In this document: one piece after another, positions 9,166-18,942 of the stretch
Numbering within the stretch: position 1 is the stretch's first letter
Layout: every line of letters begins with the position of its first letter
DNA from: Rhodococcus pyridinivorans
GTDB lineage: Bacteria; Actinomycetota; Actinomycetes; Mycobacteriales; Mycobacteriaceae
Reading direction: 5' to 3'
Assembly: GCF_900105195.1 (NCBI RefSeq)
Contig: NZ_FNRX01000002.1
Coordinates: forward strand, 1,736,001-1,800,000
DNA length: 64,000 nt
Position numbers and translations under genes: made by a program
Notes under the pieces: generated by a model
Seen by the model: only the letters and a program-made list of their open reading frames with translations
What the model was told of the DNA's origin: nothing
Database searches by the model: none

Positions 9166-9197
9166 CAGCAGTGGTACAGCGTCAGCAGTGGTACAGC
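9166..9197 (+). repeat. Two 15-bp direct repeats after mceG
   Basis: CAGCAGTGGTACAGC occurs at 9166-9180 and 9183-9197. The repeats lie just past the mceG stop, which ends in a CAG-rich (Gln) tail, and may be remnants of a longer Gln-rich C-terminus. Confidence 0.7.
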
Positions 9198-9223
9198 CGC
9201 AGGCTGGAGAAGTAGGAGAGTAG

Positions 9224-10015
9224 ATGGGGGCGGGCAGCTCGCTCGTGCGGCCGGTTCACGGCGCACTCACCCAGGCCGGCAACATCGTCGAACTGTTCGT
9301 CGACGTCGTGCGGAACACCTTCCGCCGACCGTTCCAGTTCCGGGAATTCATCGAACAGGCGTGGTTCATCGCCAGTGTCACGATTCTTCCGACGGCGCTC
9401 GTCGCGATCCCGTTCGGCGCCGTCGTGTCGCTGCAGACCGGCTCGCTGATCAAGCAGCTCGGCGCCGAATCGTTCACCGGTGCCGCGAGCGTCCTGGCGG
9501 TCATCCAGCAGGGCAGTCCGATCGTGACGGCTCTGCTGATCGCCGGTGCCGCCGGCTCCGCGGTCACCGCCGACCTCGGATCGCGGACGATCCGCGAGGA
9601 GATCGACGCGATGGAGGTGCTGGGCATCAATCCCATCCAGCGCCTCGTCGTCCCGCGAGTACTGGCGATGGTGCTCGTCGCGCTCCTGCTCAACGGTCTC
9701 GTCTCCGTGATCGGCATCGCCGGCGGCTACTTCTTCAACGTGGTGCTGCAGGGCGGTACCCCCGGCGCCTACCTCGCCTCCTTCTCCGCCCTGGCGCAGC
9801 TACCCGACCTCTACGTCGCCGAACTCAAGGCTGCGATCTTCGGGTTGATCGCCGGCGTCGTCGCGTCCTACAAGGGGCTGCACCCCGGTGCAGGCCCGAA
9901 GGGCGTGGGGGAGGCCGTGAACCAGACTGTCGTCATCACGTTCCTGCTGCTCTTCTTCGCGAACCTGATCCTGACGATGGTGTACCTGCAGATCGTTCCT
10001 GCGAAGGGATCCTGA
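9224..10015 (+). CDS. yrbEA: Mce permease YrbEA (MlaE family)
   Basis: Integral membrane permease of the Mce lipid importer, pairing with YrbEB and energised by MceG. 263 residues with about five to six membrane helices and the MlaE signature EEIDAMEVLGINPIQRLVVPRVLA, whose coupling helix contacts the ATPase. The start ATG is preceded by TAGGAGAG. The gap to mceG is 67 bases and to yrbEB only four, so this is an operon. Confidence 0.95.
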   Translation: MGAGSSLVRPVHGALTQAGNIVELFVDVVRNTFRRPFQFREFIEQAWFIASVTILPTALVAIPFGAVVSLQTGSLIKQLGAESFTGAASVLAVIQQGSPIVTALLIAGAAGSAVTADLGSRTIREEIDAMEVLGINPIQRLVVPRVLAMVLVALLLNGLVSVIGIAGGYFFNVVLQGGTPGAYLASFSALAQLPDLYVAELKAAIFGLIAGVVASYKGLHPGAGPKGVGEAVNQTVVITFLLLFFANLILTMVYLQIVPAKGS

Positions 10016-10019
10016 CCAG

Positions 10020-10880
10020 ATGACAGTCTCCAGAGGCCGCGGAGATCTCGTTCTTCTCCGGGGTCGCCGAGCGGTGCGCGCACCGCTGAACGTGCTCGAC
10101 CGCGCGGGGGACCAGATGTCCTTCTACGCGCGCGCCGTCGCGTGGACCCCGCGAACCCTCACCCACTACCGCAAGGAAGTCCTGCGGTTGCTCGCCGAGG
10201 TCACCTTCGGCAGCGGTGCACTCGCCGTGATCGGTGGCACCATCGGCGTCATCGCGATGATGTCCGGTTTCACCGGCGTCGTTGTGGGTCTGCAGGGTTA
10301 CGCCGCGCTCGAGCAGCTCGGCTCGTCGGTGCTCACCGGCTTCCTCTCGGCCTACGTCAACACCCGTGAACTGGCCCCGATCGTCGCGGCGCTCGCGTTG
10401 TCGGCGACCGTGGGCTGCGGCTTCACGGCACAGCTCGGTGCCATGAGGATCAGCGAGGAGATCGACGCCCTCGAGGTGATGGCCGTGCCGTCGCTGCCGT
10501 TCCTGGTGACCTCCCGGATGATCGCCGGCTTCGTCGCCGTGATCCCGCTGTACATCATCGGTCTCCTCGCGGCCTATCTCGCGACCCGCACGATCAGCAC
10601 GCTGTTCAACGGCCAGTCGAGCGGATCGTACGACCACTACTTCTATCTGTTCCTCCCACCGGAGGATGTGTTGTATTCGTTCGCGAAAGTGCTGGTCTTC
10701 GCGTTCGTGGTCATCCTCATCCACTGCTACTACGGTTTCCACGCCAGCGGCGGTCCCGCCGGCGTCGGGGTGGCCGTGGGCCGCGCGGTACGTACCGCGA
10801 TCGTGACGATCGCGATCCTCGACTTCTTCCTCAGCCTCGCGATCTGGGGCACGACGACCACGGTGAGGGTGGCCGGATGA
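10020..10880 (+). CDS. yrbEB: Mce permease YrbEB (MlaE family)
   Basis: Second permease subunit, 286 residues. It has an N-terminal cytoplasmic segment, several membrane helices, and the MlaE motif (SEEIDALEVMAVPSLPFLVTSR). It stands between yrbEA and mceA, overlapping mceA by ATGA (10877-10880), so translation is coupled. Function is inferred from the conserved yrbEA-yrbEB-mceABCDEF order. Confidence 0.95.
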   Translation: MTVSRGRGDLVLLRGRRAVRAPLNVLDRAGDQMSFYARAVAWTPRTLTHYRKEVLRLLAEVTFGSGALAVIGGTIGVIAMMSGFTGVVVGLQGYAALEQLGSSVLTGFLSAYVNTRELAPIVAALALSATVGCGFTAQLGAMRISEEIDALEVMAVPSLPFLVTSRMIAGFVAVIPLYIIGLLAAYLATRTISTLFNGQSSGSYDHYFYLFLPPEDVLYSFAKVLVFAFVVILIHCYYGFHASGGPAGVGVAVGRAVRTAIVTIAILDFFLSLAIWGTTTTVRVAG

Positions 10881-12250
10881 GCGACACGACCACTTCGCCC
10901 TTGCGTCGCCGCACCCTGGGATTGATCTTCTTCGTGGTGCTGGCGCTGTTCCTGTACGTCACGATCGCGATGTACAACAAGACGTTCACGAAGGTCGTGA
11001 AGGTCGACCTCCGCACCGACAGCATCGGCAACGCCCTGCCGCTCAACGCCGACGTCAAGGCACGCGGTGTGCTCGTCGGCGAGGTCCGCGGAACGAGCGC
11101 GGAAGGCGGCGACGTCACCGCGCATCTTGCGCTCGACCCCGACAAGGCCGAACTGATCCCGGTCAACGCCACCGCACAGCTGCTGCCGAAGACCCTCTTC
11201 GGTGAGCGCTACGTCTCGCTGATCATCCCCGACGATCCGGGGCGTCCCGTCACGAACGGCGATGTGCTGGTGCAGGACACGAGCGAGCGCACCGTCGAAC
11301 TCGGCGACGTGCTCGACGGGCTGCTCCCGCTCCTCGAGGCCGTCCCGCCGCAGGACCTCGCCAACACGCTCGGCGCCCTGGCCCAGGGACTGAGCGGACG
11401 CGGCGAGAAGCTGGGACAGACGGTCGACGACCTCGAACAGATCCTCCGCGAGGTGAACGGCGAACTGCCCACACTGCAGGAGGATCTGCGCGGACTCGCC
11501 GATTTCTCGCAGACCTACTCCGAGGCCGCACCGGATCTCGTCGAGGCGCTGAACAACCTGCGCACGACGGGTGGCACGGTCGTCGAACAGCAGAACCAGA
11601 TCCGCACGCTGCTTGCGAGCGCGACGGGAGCGTCGTCGCAGACGGCCGATTTCATCGAGCAGAACTCGAACTCGATCATCACGCTGTCCGCCGATTCGAA
11701 GGAGGCGCTGCAGCTGCTCGCCCGTTACTCGCCGTCCTTCCCGTGCACCTTCGAGGGATTCGCCGACGCGAAGCCGGCCGCCGTCGATCTGCTCGCGGCC
11801 GACGATCCGTTCCCGGGTGTGCGCGCGAACATCCAGTTCACGAACCCGAAGGGCCGCTACCTGCCGAACCAGGACGAACCGCGTCTGCTCGACGATCGCG
11901 GACCGGCCTGCTACGACGACGTGACCGCGCCCGGCCGCAACTTCCCGCAGTATCCGGGCGGTTCGATCAACGACGGTTCGTACCAGGTGCCGTCGCGTAA
12001 TCCCGGCCCCGAGACCATCGATTTCTTCCCTGCCCCGGCAGGATCCGGCGTCCCCGACGACGTCGGTGAGATCATCGGCACCTCGGACGGCGGCGCGACT
12101 CCCGTCTCGTACGCCGGCTCGCGTCTGGAACAGGACACGCTCGACGTCATCTACGGACAGGCCACCGGTGTCGACCCCGAGGAGGTCCCGTCCTGGACCA
12201 CCCGGCTCGGCGCTCCGGCGATCCGCGGTACGGAGGTGAGCTTCCAGTGA
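10877..12250 (+). CDS. mceA: Mce family protein MceA
   Basis: Cell-envelope subunit of the Mce transporter; Mce proteins are thought to form a lipid conduit across the periplasm. 457 residues: an N-terminal membrane anchor (about residues 14-33), an MlaD/Mce domain (about 38-115, NADVKARGVLVGEVRG), a long helical region to about residue 290, then a Pro/Gly-rich tail. Four-base overlaps link it to yrbEB and mceB. Confidence 0.93.
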   Translation: MSDTTTSPLRRRTLGLIFFVVLALFLYVTIAMYNKTFTKVVKVDLRTDSIGNALPLNADVKARGVLVGEVRGTSAEGGDVTAHLALDPDKAELIPVNATAQLLPKTLFGERYVSLIIPDDPGRPVTNGDVLVQDTSERTVELGDVLDGLLPLLEAVPPQDLANTLGALAQGLSGRGEKLGQTVDDLEQILREVNGELPTLQEDLRGLADFSQTYSEAAPDLVEALNNLRTTGGTVVEQQNQIRTLLASATGASSQTADFIEQNSNSIITLSADSKEALQLLARYSPSFPCTFEGFADAKPAAVDLLAADDPFPGVRANIQFTNPKGRYLPNQDEPRLLDDRGPACYDDVTAPGRNFPQYPGGSINDGSYQVPSRNPGPETIDFFPAPAGSGVPDDVGEIIGTSDGGATPVSYAGSRLEQDTLDVIYGQATGVDPEEVPSWTTRLGAPAIRGTEVSFQ

Positions 12251-13326
12251 GAGGTCTCGCAGCACCCCTGATCAAACTCATCGTGTTCGCCGTGGTCACC
12301 GTCCTCGCGACCGGTGTCCTCGCCGCGACCATCGCCAATGTCGGCGGTGGGGGAGGAACGAAGTTCCACGCGATCTTTTCCGACGTCACCTCACTCAACA
12401 AGGGCGACGACATCCGCATCGCGGGTGTCCGCGTGGGGCAGGTCGAGGAGATCTCGGTCTTCGACGAACGGCAGGCGCGGGTCACCTTCTCGCTCGAGGA
12501 GCGCGACTGGCTCCCGGCCGGTGCCACCGCGACCATCCGGTTCCGCAATCTCGTCGGCCAGCGTTACATCGCGCTCGGTCAGGGTGAGGGCGCGCAGGGC
12601 GAGAAGATCACGGGCGGCGATACGATCCCGATCGAGCGTACGAAGCCGGCGGTGAACCTCACGACGCTCTTCGACGGCTTCCGGCCGTTGTTCCAGACGC
12701 TGAGCGCCGACGACGTCAACAAGCTCTCGTTCCAGATCATCCAGGTCTTCCAGGGTGAGGCCGGAACGATCGACGATCTGGTGCGCAGCACCGCGTCGCT
12801 GACCAACACCATCGCCGACAAGGACCGCGTGATCGGTGCGGTGATCGACAACCTCAACACCGTCCTGGCCACGATCGACCAGCGCGACGAGCAGCTCGAT
12901 TCGCTGCTGGTCAACACGCAGGCACTCGTCAGCGGGTTGTCGGCCGACCGGGCGACCGTCGGTTCGGCCGTGGCGTCGATGGCGGGGCTGACCGACGCGG
13001 TCTCCGACGTCCTCGAGCCCACCCGCCCGTCGATCGCACAGTCGATCACGGCGCTCGAACAGGTCACTTCGAATCTCAACGCGAACCGCGACGAGGTCGA
13101 CCGCGTCCTCGAGACGTTGCCGGTCAAGCTCGACAAGCTCGGGCGCGTGGCCAGCTCCGGTTCGTGGTTCCAGTTCTACCTGTGCGGTATCGACATCATC
13201 GCAGGTCCCGGTTCGGTCCCGTATCTGAATCTGCCGACGGGGCTGCCCACCGTGAACCAACCCATCTACACGAATGCGGCGAAGCGTTGCTCGCAAGAGG
13301 GGATGCAGGAGTTGCAGGGACGATGA
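12247..13326 (+). CDS. mceB: Mce family protein MceB
   Basis: 359-residue Mce subunit: N-terminal anchor (LIKLIVFAVVTVLATGVLAATIA), MlaD domain (KGDDIRIAGVRVGQVEEISV), an extended helical domain, and a C-terminal Cys-containing segment (FYLCGIDIIAGPG) typical of MceB. The GTG start overlaps the mceA stop, and the stop overlaps the mceC start as ATGA. Confidence 0.93.
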   Translation: MRGLAAPLIKLIVFAVVTVLATGVLAATIANVGGGGGTKFHAIFSDVTSLNKGDDIRIAGVRVGQVEEISVFDERQARVTFSLEERDWLPAGATATIRFRNLVGQRYIALGQGEGAQGEKITGGDTIPIERTKPAVNLTTLFDGFRPLFQTLSADDVNKLSFQIIQVFQGEAGTIDDLVRSTASLTNTIADKDRVIGAVIDNLNTVLATIDQRDEQLDSLLVNTQALVSGLSADRATVGSAVASMAGLTDAVSDVLEPTRPSIAQSITALEQVTSNLNANRDEVDRVLETLPVKLDKLGRVASSGSWFQFYLCGIDIIAGPGSVPYLNLPTGLPTVNQPIYTNAAKRCSQEGMQELQGR

Positions 13327-14321
13327 GCAAACGTCGCAGTCCGGCCGCCGCCGGTGCCCTGGGCATCGTCGTGGTGCTGCTGGGGACACTGTCCGCCTTT
13401 TTCCTCGACGAACTGCCCATTATCGGGGCGGGCGCGACCTACGAGGCCGAGTTCAGCGAGGCCGCGGGTCTCAAACCCACCAACGAGGTGCGTATCGCCG
13501 GCGTGAAGGTCGGCAAGGTCACCGGAGTCGACCTCGAGGGCGACCGCGTGATCGTCTCGTTCAAGGTCCAGGACGCGTGGGTCGGGAACGACACGGCGGC
13601 CTCCATCCAGATCAAGACGATCCTCGGACAGAAGTATCTGGCACTCGAGCCGCGGGGTACGGAGGTGCTCGACCCGGACGACCGGATCCCGCTCGACCGG
13701 ACGGTCGCGCCGTACGACGTGATCGAAGCGTTCTCGTCGGCGGCCACGACCCTCGGCGAGATCGATTCCGAGCAGCTCGCGACCGGCTTCCAGACCCTGT
13801 CGAAGGCGTTCTCGGAGACACCCGACGACATCCGGGCCTCGCTCGACGGCATCAGCCGCCTGTCCGAGACCGTCGCGAGTCGTGACCAGGAGCTGAAGAA
13901 GCTCCTCGACGCGACCGGCAATGTCTCGAAGGTGCTCGCCGACCGCAACGCCGAGTTCAACCGGTTGCTCTCCGACGGTGCGCTGCTCGTCGCGGAACTG
14001 AACAATCGGCAGGAGGCGATCTCCCAGTTGCTCGATGGCACCAAGCGGTTGTCGGCCGAGCTCTCCGGGCTCGTCGAGGAGAACCGCGAGACCATCGGTC
14101 CCGCCCTGCAACAGTTGCGCGGCGTCGTCGACGTCCTCCAGGAAAACAACGACAACCTCGATCGGGCCATGGAGCTGTACGAGCCGTTCGTGCGTGTCTA
14201 CACCAACGTCGTCGGCAACGGCCGGTGGTTCGACCAGGTCGTCGTGAACCTGACCCCGCCGGGCCTACCGGAGATCCCCGGTTACCGCGAGCCCGGTCGC
14301 CGCCTGGAAGGGGGCAACTGA
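13323..14321 (+). CDS. mceC: Mce family protein MceC
   Basis: 332-residue Mce subunit. ATG 13323 overlaps the mceB stop, so earlier in-frame codons inside mceB are not needed. N-terminal anchor ([19 protein letters not shown]), MlaD domain ([20 protein letters not shown]), helical domain, and a short tail. The stop shares one base with the mceD start (TGATG). Confidence 0.93.
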   Translation: MSKRRSPAAAGALGIVVVLLGTLSAFFLDELPIIGAGATYEAEFSEAAGLKPTNEVRIAGVKVGKVTGVDLEGDRVIVSFKVQDAWVGNDTAASIQIKTILGQKYLALEPRGTEVLDPDDRIPLDRTVAPYDVIEAFSSAATTLGEIDSEQLATGFQTLSKAFSETPDDIRASLDGISRLSETVASRDQELKKLLDATGNVSKVLADRNAEFNRLLSDGALLVAELNNRQEAISQLLDGTKRLSAELSGLVEENRETIGPALQQLRGVVDVLQENNDNLDRAMELYEPFVRVYTNVVGNGRWFDQVVVNLTPPGLPEIPGYREPGRRLEGGN

Positions 14322-15571
14322 TGGCACACGCCGAGAACGGCGAGTCCCGCAGCAATCGCGGGCGCATCGCGCTGCTCGCAGCCGTCGTCGCGGGCGTGGT
14401 GGCCCTGGCCGGAGCGGGCTGGTGGATGTTCGCCCGACTGGGCACCACCGAGATCACCGCTTACTTCGACAATGCCGTCGGCATCTACGAGGGCTCCGAC
14501 GTGCGGGTGCTCGGCGTCGAGGTGGGGAAGGTGACCTCCGTCGAACCGCAGGGCGACCTCGTGAAGGTCGGTCTGCGGGTGAACCGCGGCGTCGACATCC
14601 CGGCCGACGCCCGCGCCGTGCAGATCACCCCGTCGGTCGTCGCCGACCGTTACGTACAGCTCACCCCTGCCTACACCGGTGGCGACACGATGAGCAGCGG
14701 TGCGGTGATCGACCGCGAGCGCACCGCCACCCCTGTGGAGGTCGACGAGCTCTACGCGAGCATCGACGAGCTCTCCCGCGCGCTCGGTCCCGACGGCGCG
14801 AACCGCGAGGGCGCGCTGACCGACTTCGTCGAAGTCGGTGCGGAGAACCTCGCCGGCAACGGTGAGGCCCTCGGGCAGAGCATCGAGAACCTGTCGGCCG
14901 CCGCGCGCACGCTCGACCAGTCGCGCGACGACCTCTACGGCACGATCGAGAACCTACAGGTGTTCGTCAGTGCTCTCGCGGCCAACGACGAGCAGGTGCG
15001 CCAGTTCAATGCGCAGCTCTCGGACCTGTCGGGATTCCTGGCGGGGGAGCGGCAGAACCTCGGTGAGGCGCTGAACACACTGTCGGTCACGCTCGGCGAC
15101 GTCGCGACGTTCGTGCGCGACAACCAGGCGGCCGTGAAGGACAACGTCGACGCACTCGTGCCGATCACGGAGACCCTGGCTAACCGCCGGCAGGAACTCG
15201 TGAATTCGCTGACGCTGCTCCCGCTCGCGGTGAGCAACCTCGTCAACTCGTACGACGCCGAAGCAGGTGTGCTCGCATCGCGGCTCGTGCTGCCCGACCT
15301 GCAGGACCCTGCGGGAGCGGTGTGCAAGCTCATCGATCTCGGCAATCTCGTGCCCGGCGACGAGCGTTTCGAGCAGCTCGGCCGGCAGATGCAGCCGCTG
15401 ATCGACCGGTGCCGCGACGTCGCCACGCAGATCACCGAGGACCAGCGGTCCCCGGATCTGATCCTGCCGTTCGGTGTCCTGAGCGGTGAGAACATCCAGC
15501 GGCAGGTCACCCCGGGCACGGTGCCCGGCGTGGTCTCGCCTCGGCTCGACCTCCGGGGAGGAGATCGGTGA
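14321..15571 (+). CDS. mceD: Mce family protein MceD
   Basis: 416-residue Mce subunit. The start ATG shares a base with the mceC stop. N-terminal anchor ([20 protein letters not shown]), MlaD domain ([20 protein letters not shown]), helical domain, and a C-terminal tail. It overlaps mceE by four bases (GTGA). Expected envelope component of the same transporter. Confidence 0.93.
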   Translation: MAHAENGESRSNRGRIALLAAVVAGVVALAGAGWWMFARLGTTEITAYFDNAVGIYEGSDVRVLGVEVGKVTSVEPQGDLVKVGLRVNRGVDIPADARAVQITPSVVADRYVQLTPAYTGGDTMSSGAVIDRERTATPVEVDELYASIDELSRALGPDGANREGALTDFVEVGAENLAGNGEALGQSIENLSAAARTLDQSRDDLYGTIENLQVFVSALAANDEQVRQFNAQLSDLSGFLAGERQNLGEALNTLSVTLGDVATFVRDNQAAVKDNVDALVPITETLANRRQELVNSLTLLPLAVSNLVNSYDAEAGVLASRLVLPDLQDPAGAVCKLIDLGNLVPGDERFEQLGRQMQPLIDRCRDVATQITEDQRSPDLILPFGVLSGENIQRQVTPGTVPGVVSPRLDLRGGDR

Positions 15572-16911
15572 GCGGCGCGAAGAGGATGGGCCGCACAGGT
15601 GTCTTCGGAGCGGCCGCGTGCGTGGTCGCGGTGACGGTCACGGGGTGCGGAGGTCTGTCCGACGTCCCGTTGCCCGGCGGCGCCGACGTGGGTAGCGATC
15701 CGATCCGTCTGTCCATCCAGTTCGACGACGTGCTCGACCTGGTTCCGCAGTCGAGCGTGAAGGTCGACGGTGTGCCGGTCGGGCGCGTCGAATCGATCTC
15801 GGTCGCATCCGATTTCGGATGGACCGCCGACGTCGGCATCGTGCTCGACTCGAGCGTCGACCTGCCGGCGAACGCGCTCGCGAGCGTCGAACAGTCGAGT
15901 CTGCTCGGTGAGAAGTTCGTGCAGCTCACGCCTCCGGAGGACGAGCCCCCGACGGGCCGGCTCGCCGACGGCGACGTGATCCCGCTCGACCGCACCCGGC
16001 ACGCCACCGAACTCGAACCGGTGCTCGGCGCGCTGTCGCTGCTGCTCAACGGTGGCGGTGTCGGCCAGCTCGCGCCGATCGTCAACGAATTGTCGACGGC
16101 CTTCGACGGCCGCGAGGGAACCACGCGCAGCCTCATCGAGCAGGCCGAGACCCTGATCACCGGTCTCGAACAGCAACGCGACGACATCACCCGGGCGCTC
16201 GACGGACTCGACGAGCTCACGGTGCGGGTCGCGGAGCAGAACGACAAGATCGCCGCCGTGCTCGACGAACTGCCGGTCGCGACCGAGGTGCTCGAGCAAC
16301 AGCGGCCGCAGCTGACCCAGCTGCTCGGCCAGCTCGACCGGCTCGGCACCGCAGGTGTCGACGTCCTCGATCAGTCCAAGGAGGATCTGATCGCCGATCT
16401 CCTGGCGCTGCGCCCGACCCTCCAGGCACTCGCGGCGTCGGGCGACGATCTCGTCGAGGCGCTCTCCTTCGTGCCCACGGTGCCGTTCCCGGACGGTGTC
16501 GAGAAGGTCGCGCTGGGCAACTCGGTGAACCTCTTCCTCCTCGTCGACCTGCAGATCGGCGATGCGCTGGCCGCGCTCGGTGTGGGCCAGGGCGACCCGG
16601 TCTACCGCCAGCCGAAGTTCGGCAATCCGAAGCCGCTCGTCGACCCGTCCAACCCGTACTACGACGGGAACGGACCTGCCCCGGGCTGGCCCACCGTGTC
16701 GTTGCTGCCGGTGCTTCCTACTCCGCGTCTGCCCGGTGTGACCCTGCCCGAAGGGGTGTCGCTGCCCGACGGCATCGAGATCCCGGGGGTCACCGAGGCC
16801 GGTACGGACACCGATACCGGCACCAGCACCGGCACCGACGGTGACGAGGCCCCGCCGCCGGGGCCGCTGGAAGGTTTGCTGAATCAGCTCGGACTCGGGG
16901 GTGGGCAGTGA
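15568..16911 (+). CDS. mceE: Mce family lipoprotein MceE (LprK-like)
   Basis: 447-residue lipid-anchored Mce subunit. It has a signal peptide with lipobox VTGC (Cys27), an MlaD domain ([19 protein letters not shown]), a helical domain, and a Gly/Thr-rich C-terminus. As in other mce operons, the fifth mce gene encodes the lipoprotein. The start GTG overlaps the mceD stop, and the stop overlaps the mceF start (GTGA). Confidence 0.94.
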   Translation: MSGAKRMGRTGVFGAAACVVAVTVTGCGGLSDVPLPGGADVGSDPIRLSIQFDDVLDLVPQSSVKVDGVPVGRVESISVASDFGWTADVGIVLDSSVDLPANALASVEQSSLLGEKFVQLTPPEDEPPTGRLADGDVIPLDRTRHATELEPVLGALSLLLNGGGVGQLAPIVNELSTAFDGREGTTRSLIEQAETLITGLEQQRDDITRALDGLDELTVRVAEQNDKIAAVLDELPVATEVLEQQRPQLTQLLGQLDRLGTAGVDVLDQSKEDLIADLLALRPTLQALAASGDDLVEALSFVPTVPFPDGVEKVALGNSVNLFLLVDLQIGDALAALGVGQGDPVYRQPKFGNPKPLVDPSNPYYDGNGPAPGWPTVSLLPVLPTPRLPGVTLPEGVSLPDGIEIPGVTEAGTDTDTGTSTGTDGDEAPPPGPLEGLLNQLGLGGGQ

Positions 16912-18155
16912 GATCGCGCCTGGTGAAAGTGCAGCTCGCGCTGTTCGTGGTCATCGCCCTGCTCGGCATCGTGTTCGTCGGTGCCCGGTACGTGCGGCTC
17001 GACAACCTCATGGGCTTCGGCCAGTACACCGTCGACGCGCGGTTCCCCACCGGCGGTGGCATCTTCCCGAACGCCGAGGTCACCTACCGTGGGGTGCCCG
17101 TCGGTCGAGTCGGGGCGCTCAGCCTCACGGACGACGGAATCAACGTCGAACTGCGCCTCGACAACGGCGGACCGCAGATCCCGGCGTCGGCGCGTCCCGT
17201 CGTGGCGAACCGGTCGGCGATCGGTGAGCAGTACGTCGATCTGCAGCCGCCGAACGACGAGGGCCCCTATCTCGAACAGGGCTCCATCATCGAGGGCACC
17301 GAGGACGATCTGCCCACGCCGGTCGAAGACCTGCTGTTGAGCACGAACGACCTCGTGTACTCGGTTCCGCTCGAGCCGCTGCGCACCGTCGTCACCGAGC
17401 TCGGCGCGGCCTTCGACGGCCGCGGCGACGACCTGCAGGTGCTCGTCGACGCGCTCGCCGGTCTCAGCGAGAAGGGCACCGAATACCTGCCGCAGACCGT
17501 TACGCTCATCCGCGACAGCCTCACGGTGCTCGACACGCAGTCCGCCCAGTCGTCGGCGATCCAGCAGTTCAGCTCGGATCTGGATCTGGTGACCGCGCAG
17601 CTCCGCGACAGCGACCCCGACCTGCGGCGCCTGATCGACACCGGCACCGACGCGAGCGACCAGCTCTCCCAGCTGATCGAGGGCTCCGGCCCGGGCCTGA
17701 CCACCGACCTCGCCAACCTCGCGGCGGTGGCGGAAGCGGCAGCCCCGCAGTCGATCGCTCTGCAGCCGCTGCTGGCCTTCCTTCCCGCCGTCGCGGGCAG
17801 TGCGAGTACGGTCGCTCCGGGCGACGGCGCGGTGCGTCAGGGCATCGTGCTCGAGACCAACAATCCGCCTTCGTGCACCATCGGGTACGAGGGGACGCAG
17901 GAGATCCTCGCGCAGATGCGCGCGCAGGATCCGAACTTCGACGAGACCCAGCAGGACTTCCCGTTCAACACGAACGCCTCGTGCGAGGTGCCGCAGGGCA
18001 GTGTCACCGGCGTGCGCAGCGCGAACCGCATCGTCTTCGCCGATCCGAACACGATCCAGCCCTGGGATTTCAAGCCGAAGAAGGACCCCGACAAGCTCAA
18101 CCTGAATCCGATCGCGACGCAGCTCGCGCCGTTGCTCGGAGTCACCCCGAAGTGA
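16908..18155 (+). CDS. mceF: Mce family protein MceF
   Basis: Last Mce subunit, 415 residues: N-terminal anchor (VQLALFVVIALLGIVFVGARYV), MlaD domain (FPNAEVTYRGVPVGRVGALSL), helical domain, and a tail ending in QLAPLLGVTPK. It completes the mceABCDEF set. The following Mce-associated gene starts 20 bases later, preceded by its own TAGGTT box. Confidence 0.93.
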   Translation: MRSRLVKVQLALFVVIALLGIVFVGARYVRLDNLMGFGQYTVDARFPTGGGIFPNAEVTYRGVPVGRVGALSLTDDGINVELRLDNGGPQIPASARPVVANRSAIGEQYVDLQPPNDEGPYLEQGSIIEGTEDDLPTPVEDLLLSTNDLVYSVPLEPLRTVVTELGAAFDGRGDDLQVLVDALAGLSEKGTEYLPQTVTLIRDSLTVLDTQSAQSSAIQQFSSDLDLVTAQLRDSDPDLRRLIDTGTDASDQLSQLIEGSGPGLTTDLANLAAVAEAAAPQSIALQPLLAFLPAVAGSASTVAPGDGAVRQGIVLETNNPPSCTIGYEGTQEILAQMRAQDPNFDETQQDFPFNTNASCEVPQGSVTGVRSANRIVFADPNTIQPWDFKPKKDPDKLNLNPIATQLAPLLGVTPK

Positions 18156-18163
18156 GCAGTTAG

Positions 18164-18169
18164 TAGGTT
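18164..18169 (+). promoter_or_regulatory. Possible leaderless promoter (-10) of the Mce-associated gene
   Basis: TAGGTT followed by six bases and the GTG start at 18176, the spacing of actinobacterial leaderless genes. No convincing -35. It may give extra expression of the last two genes of the operon. Confidence 0.3.
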
Positions 18170-18175
18170 TGTGGA

Positions 18176-18910
18176 GTGAGTGCACCAATTTCCTCCGACG
18201 CTCCGCCCACCCCGCCCCCCTCCGCCGACGGCAACTCGTCCGCGGACGGGCGGGGGCCGGGCGGGGCACGCAGGGCGGCCCTCGCCGTCGTCTCGGTGCT
18301 CGCCGTCGTCGCCCTCGCGGCGGCGGTGTGGTTCGGCTACGGCTGGGGGCGCGCGCTCCTGGTGGACCGTTCGGCTGCCGAGGCGCGCGACGCCGCGCTC
18401 TCGGGAGCCATGCAGGCGGCCGTCAACCTGAACAGCGTCGACGCGAACGACGTCGACCTGTCGATCGAGAACATGCGGTCGTCGATCACCGGCGACGCCC
18501 TGCGCAACGATCTCGCGGCGACCGAAGAGGACATCCGGGCCCGGGTCGCGGAGACCGGCACCAGCATGTCGGCCGAGGTGCTGTTCGGAACGCTCACCGA
18601 ACTCAACACCGACGACGACCTGGGCAAGGCGCTCGTCGTCCTGGCCGTGCGCACCCAGACTCCCGAGTACTTCGTGACCAACAAGGTCCCGGTGCTCGTG
18701 TCGCTGCGCAAGGACGGTGACGTGTGGAAGGCCGAGACCATCGAACCGCTCGCCTCCGTCGAGATGGAGTCGGGACCGGTCCCCGGTGCTCCGGCTCCCG
18801 ATCCCGGCGCGCAGCCCGCACCGGACGGGGCGCCCGCGCCCGAGGGTTCCGGGGCGCCCGCGCCCGAGGGTTCCGGGGCGCCCGCGCCCGAGGGCGAGGC
18901 GGGCCCGTGA
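18176..18910 (+). CDS. Mce-associated membrane protein 1
   Basis: 244-residue single-pass protein of the type found behind mce operons (Mas proteins), probably stabilising the transporter. Polar N-terminus, one membrane helix (about residues 33-56), a globular domain (about 60-195) resembling a cystatin-like fold, then a Pro/Ala/Gly tail with three near-identical GAPAPEGS repeats. The GTG start lies 20 bases after mceF. Function is inferred from position; no enzymatic motif is visible. Confidence 0.8.
   Translation: MSAPISSDAPPTPPPSADGNSSADGRGPGGARRAALAVVSVLAVVALAAAVWFGYGWGRALLVDRSAAEARDAALSGAMQAAVNLNSVDANDVDLSIENMRSSITGDALRNDLAATEEDIRARVAETGTSMSAEVLFGTLTELNTDDDLGKALVVLAVRTQTPEYFVTNKVPVLVSLRKDGDVWKAETIEPLASVEMESGPVPGAPAPDPGAQPAPDGAPAPEGSGAPAPEGSGAPAPEGEAGP
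18827..18894 (+). repeat. 24-bp tandem repeat in the Mce-associated gene
   Basis: Two full copies (18827-18850, 18851-18874) and a partial third of a 24-base unit encoding GAPAPEGS. The copies are identical at DNA level, suggesting recent slippage. Confidence 0.85.
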
Positions 18911-18942
18911 TGTTCGGCAAGTCGACGAAGGAGAACGTGTAG
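18910..18942 (+). CDS. Ten-codon leader ORF MFGKSTKENV
   Basis: A short frame ATG...TAG whose start overlaps the stop of the preceding gene (GTGATG) and whose TAG shares a base with the GTG start of the next gene (TAGTG). It could serve only to hand ribosomes on by reinitiation. It is too short to judge by homology. Confidence 0.35.
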   Translation: MFGKSTKENV

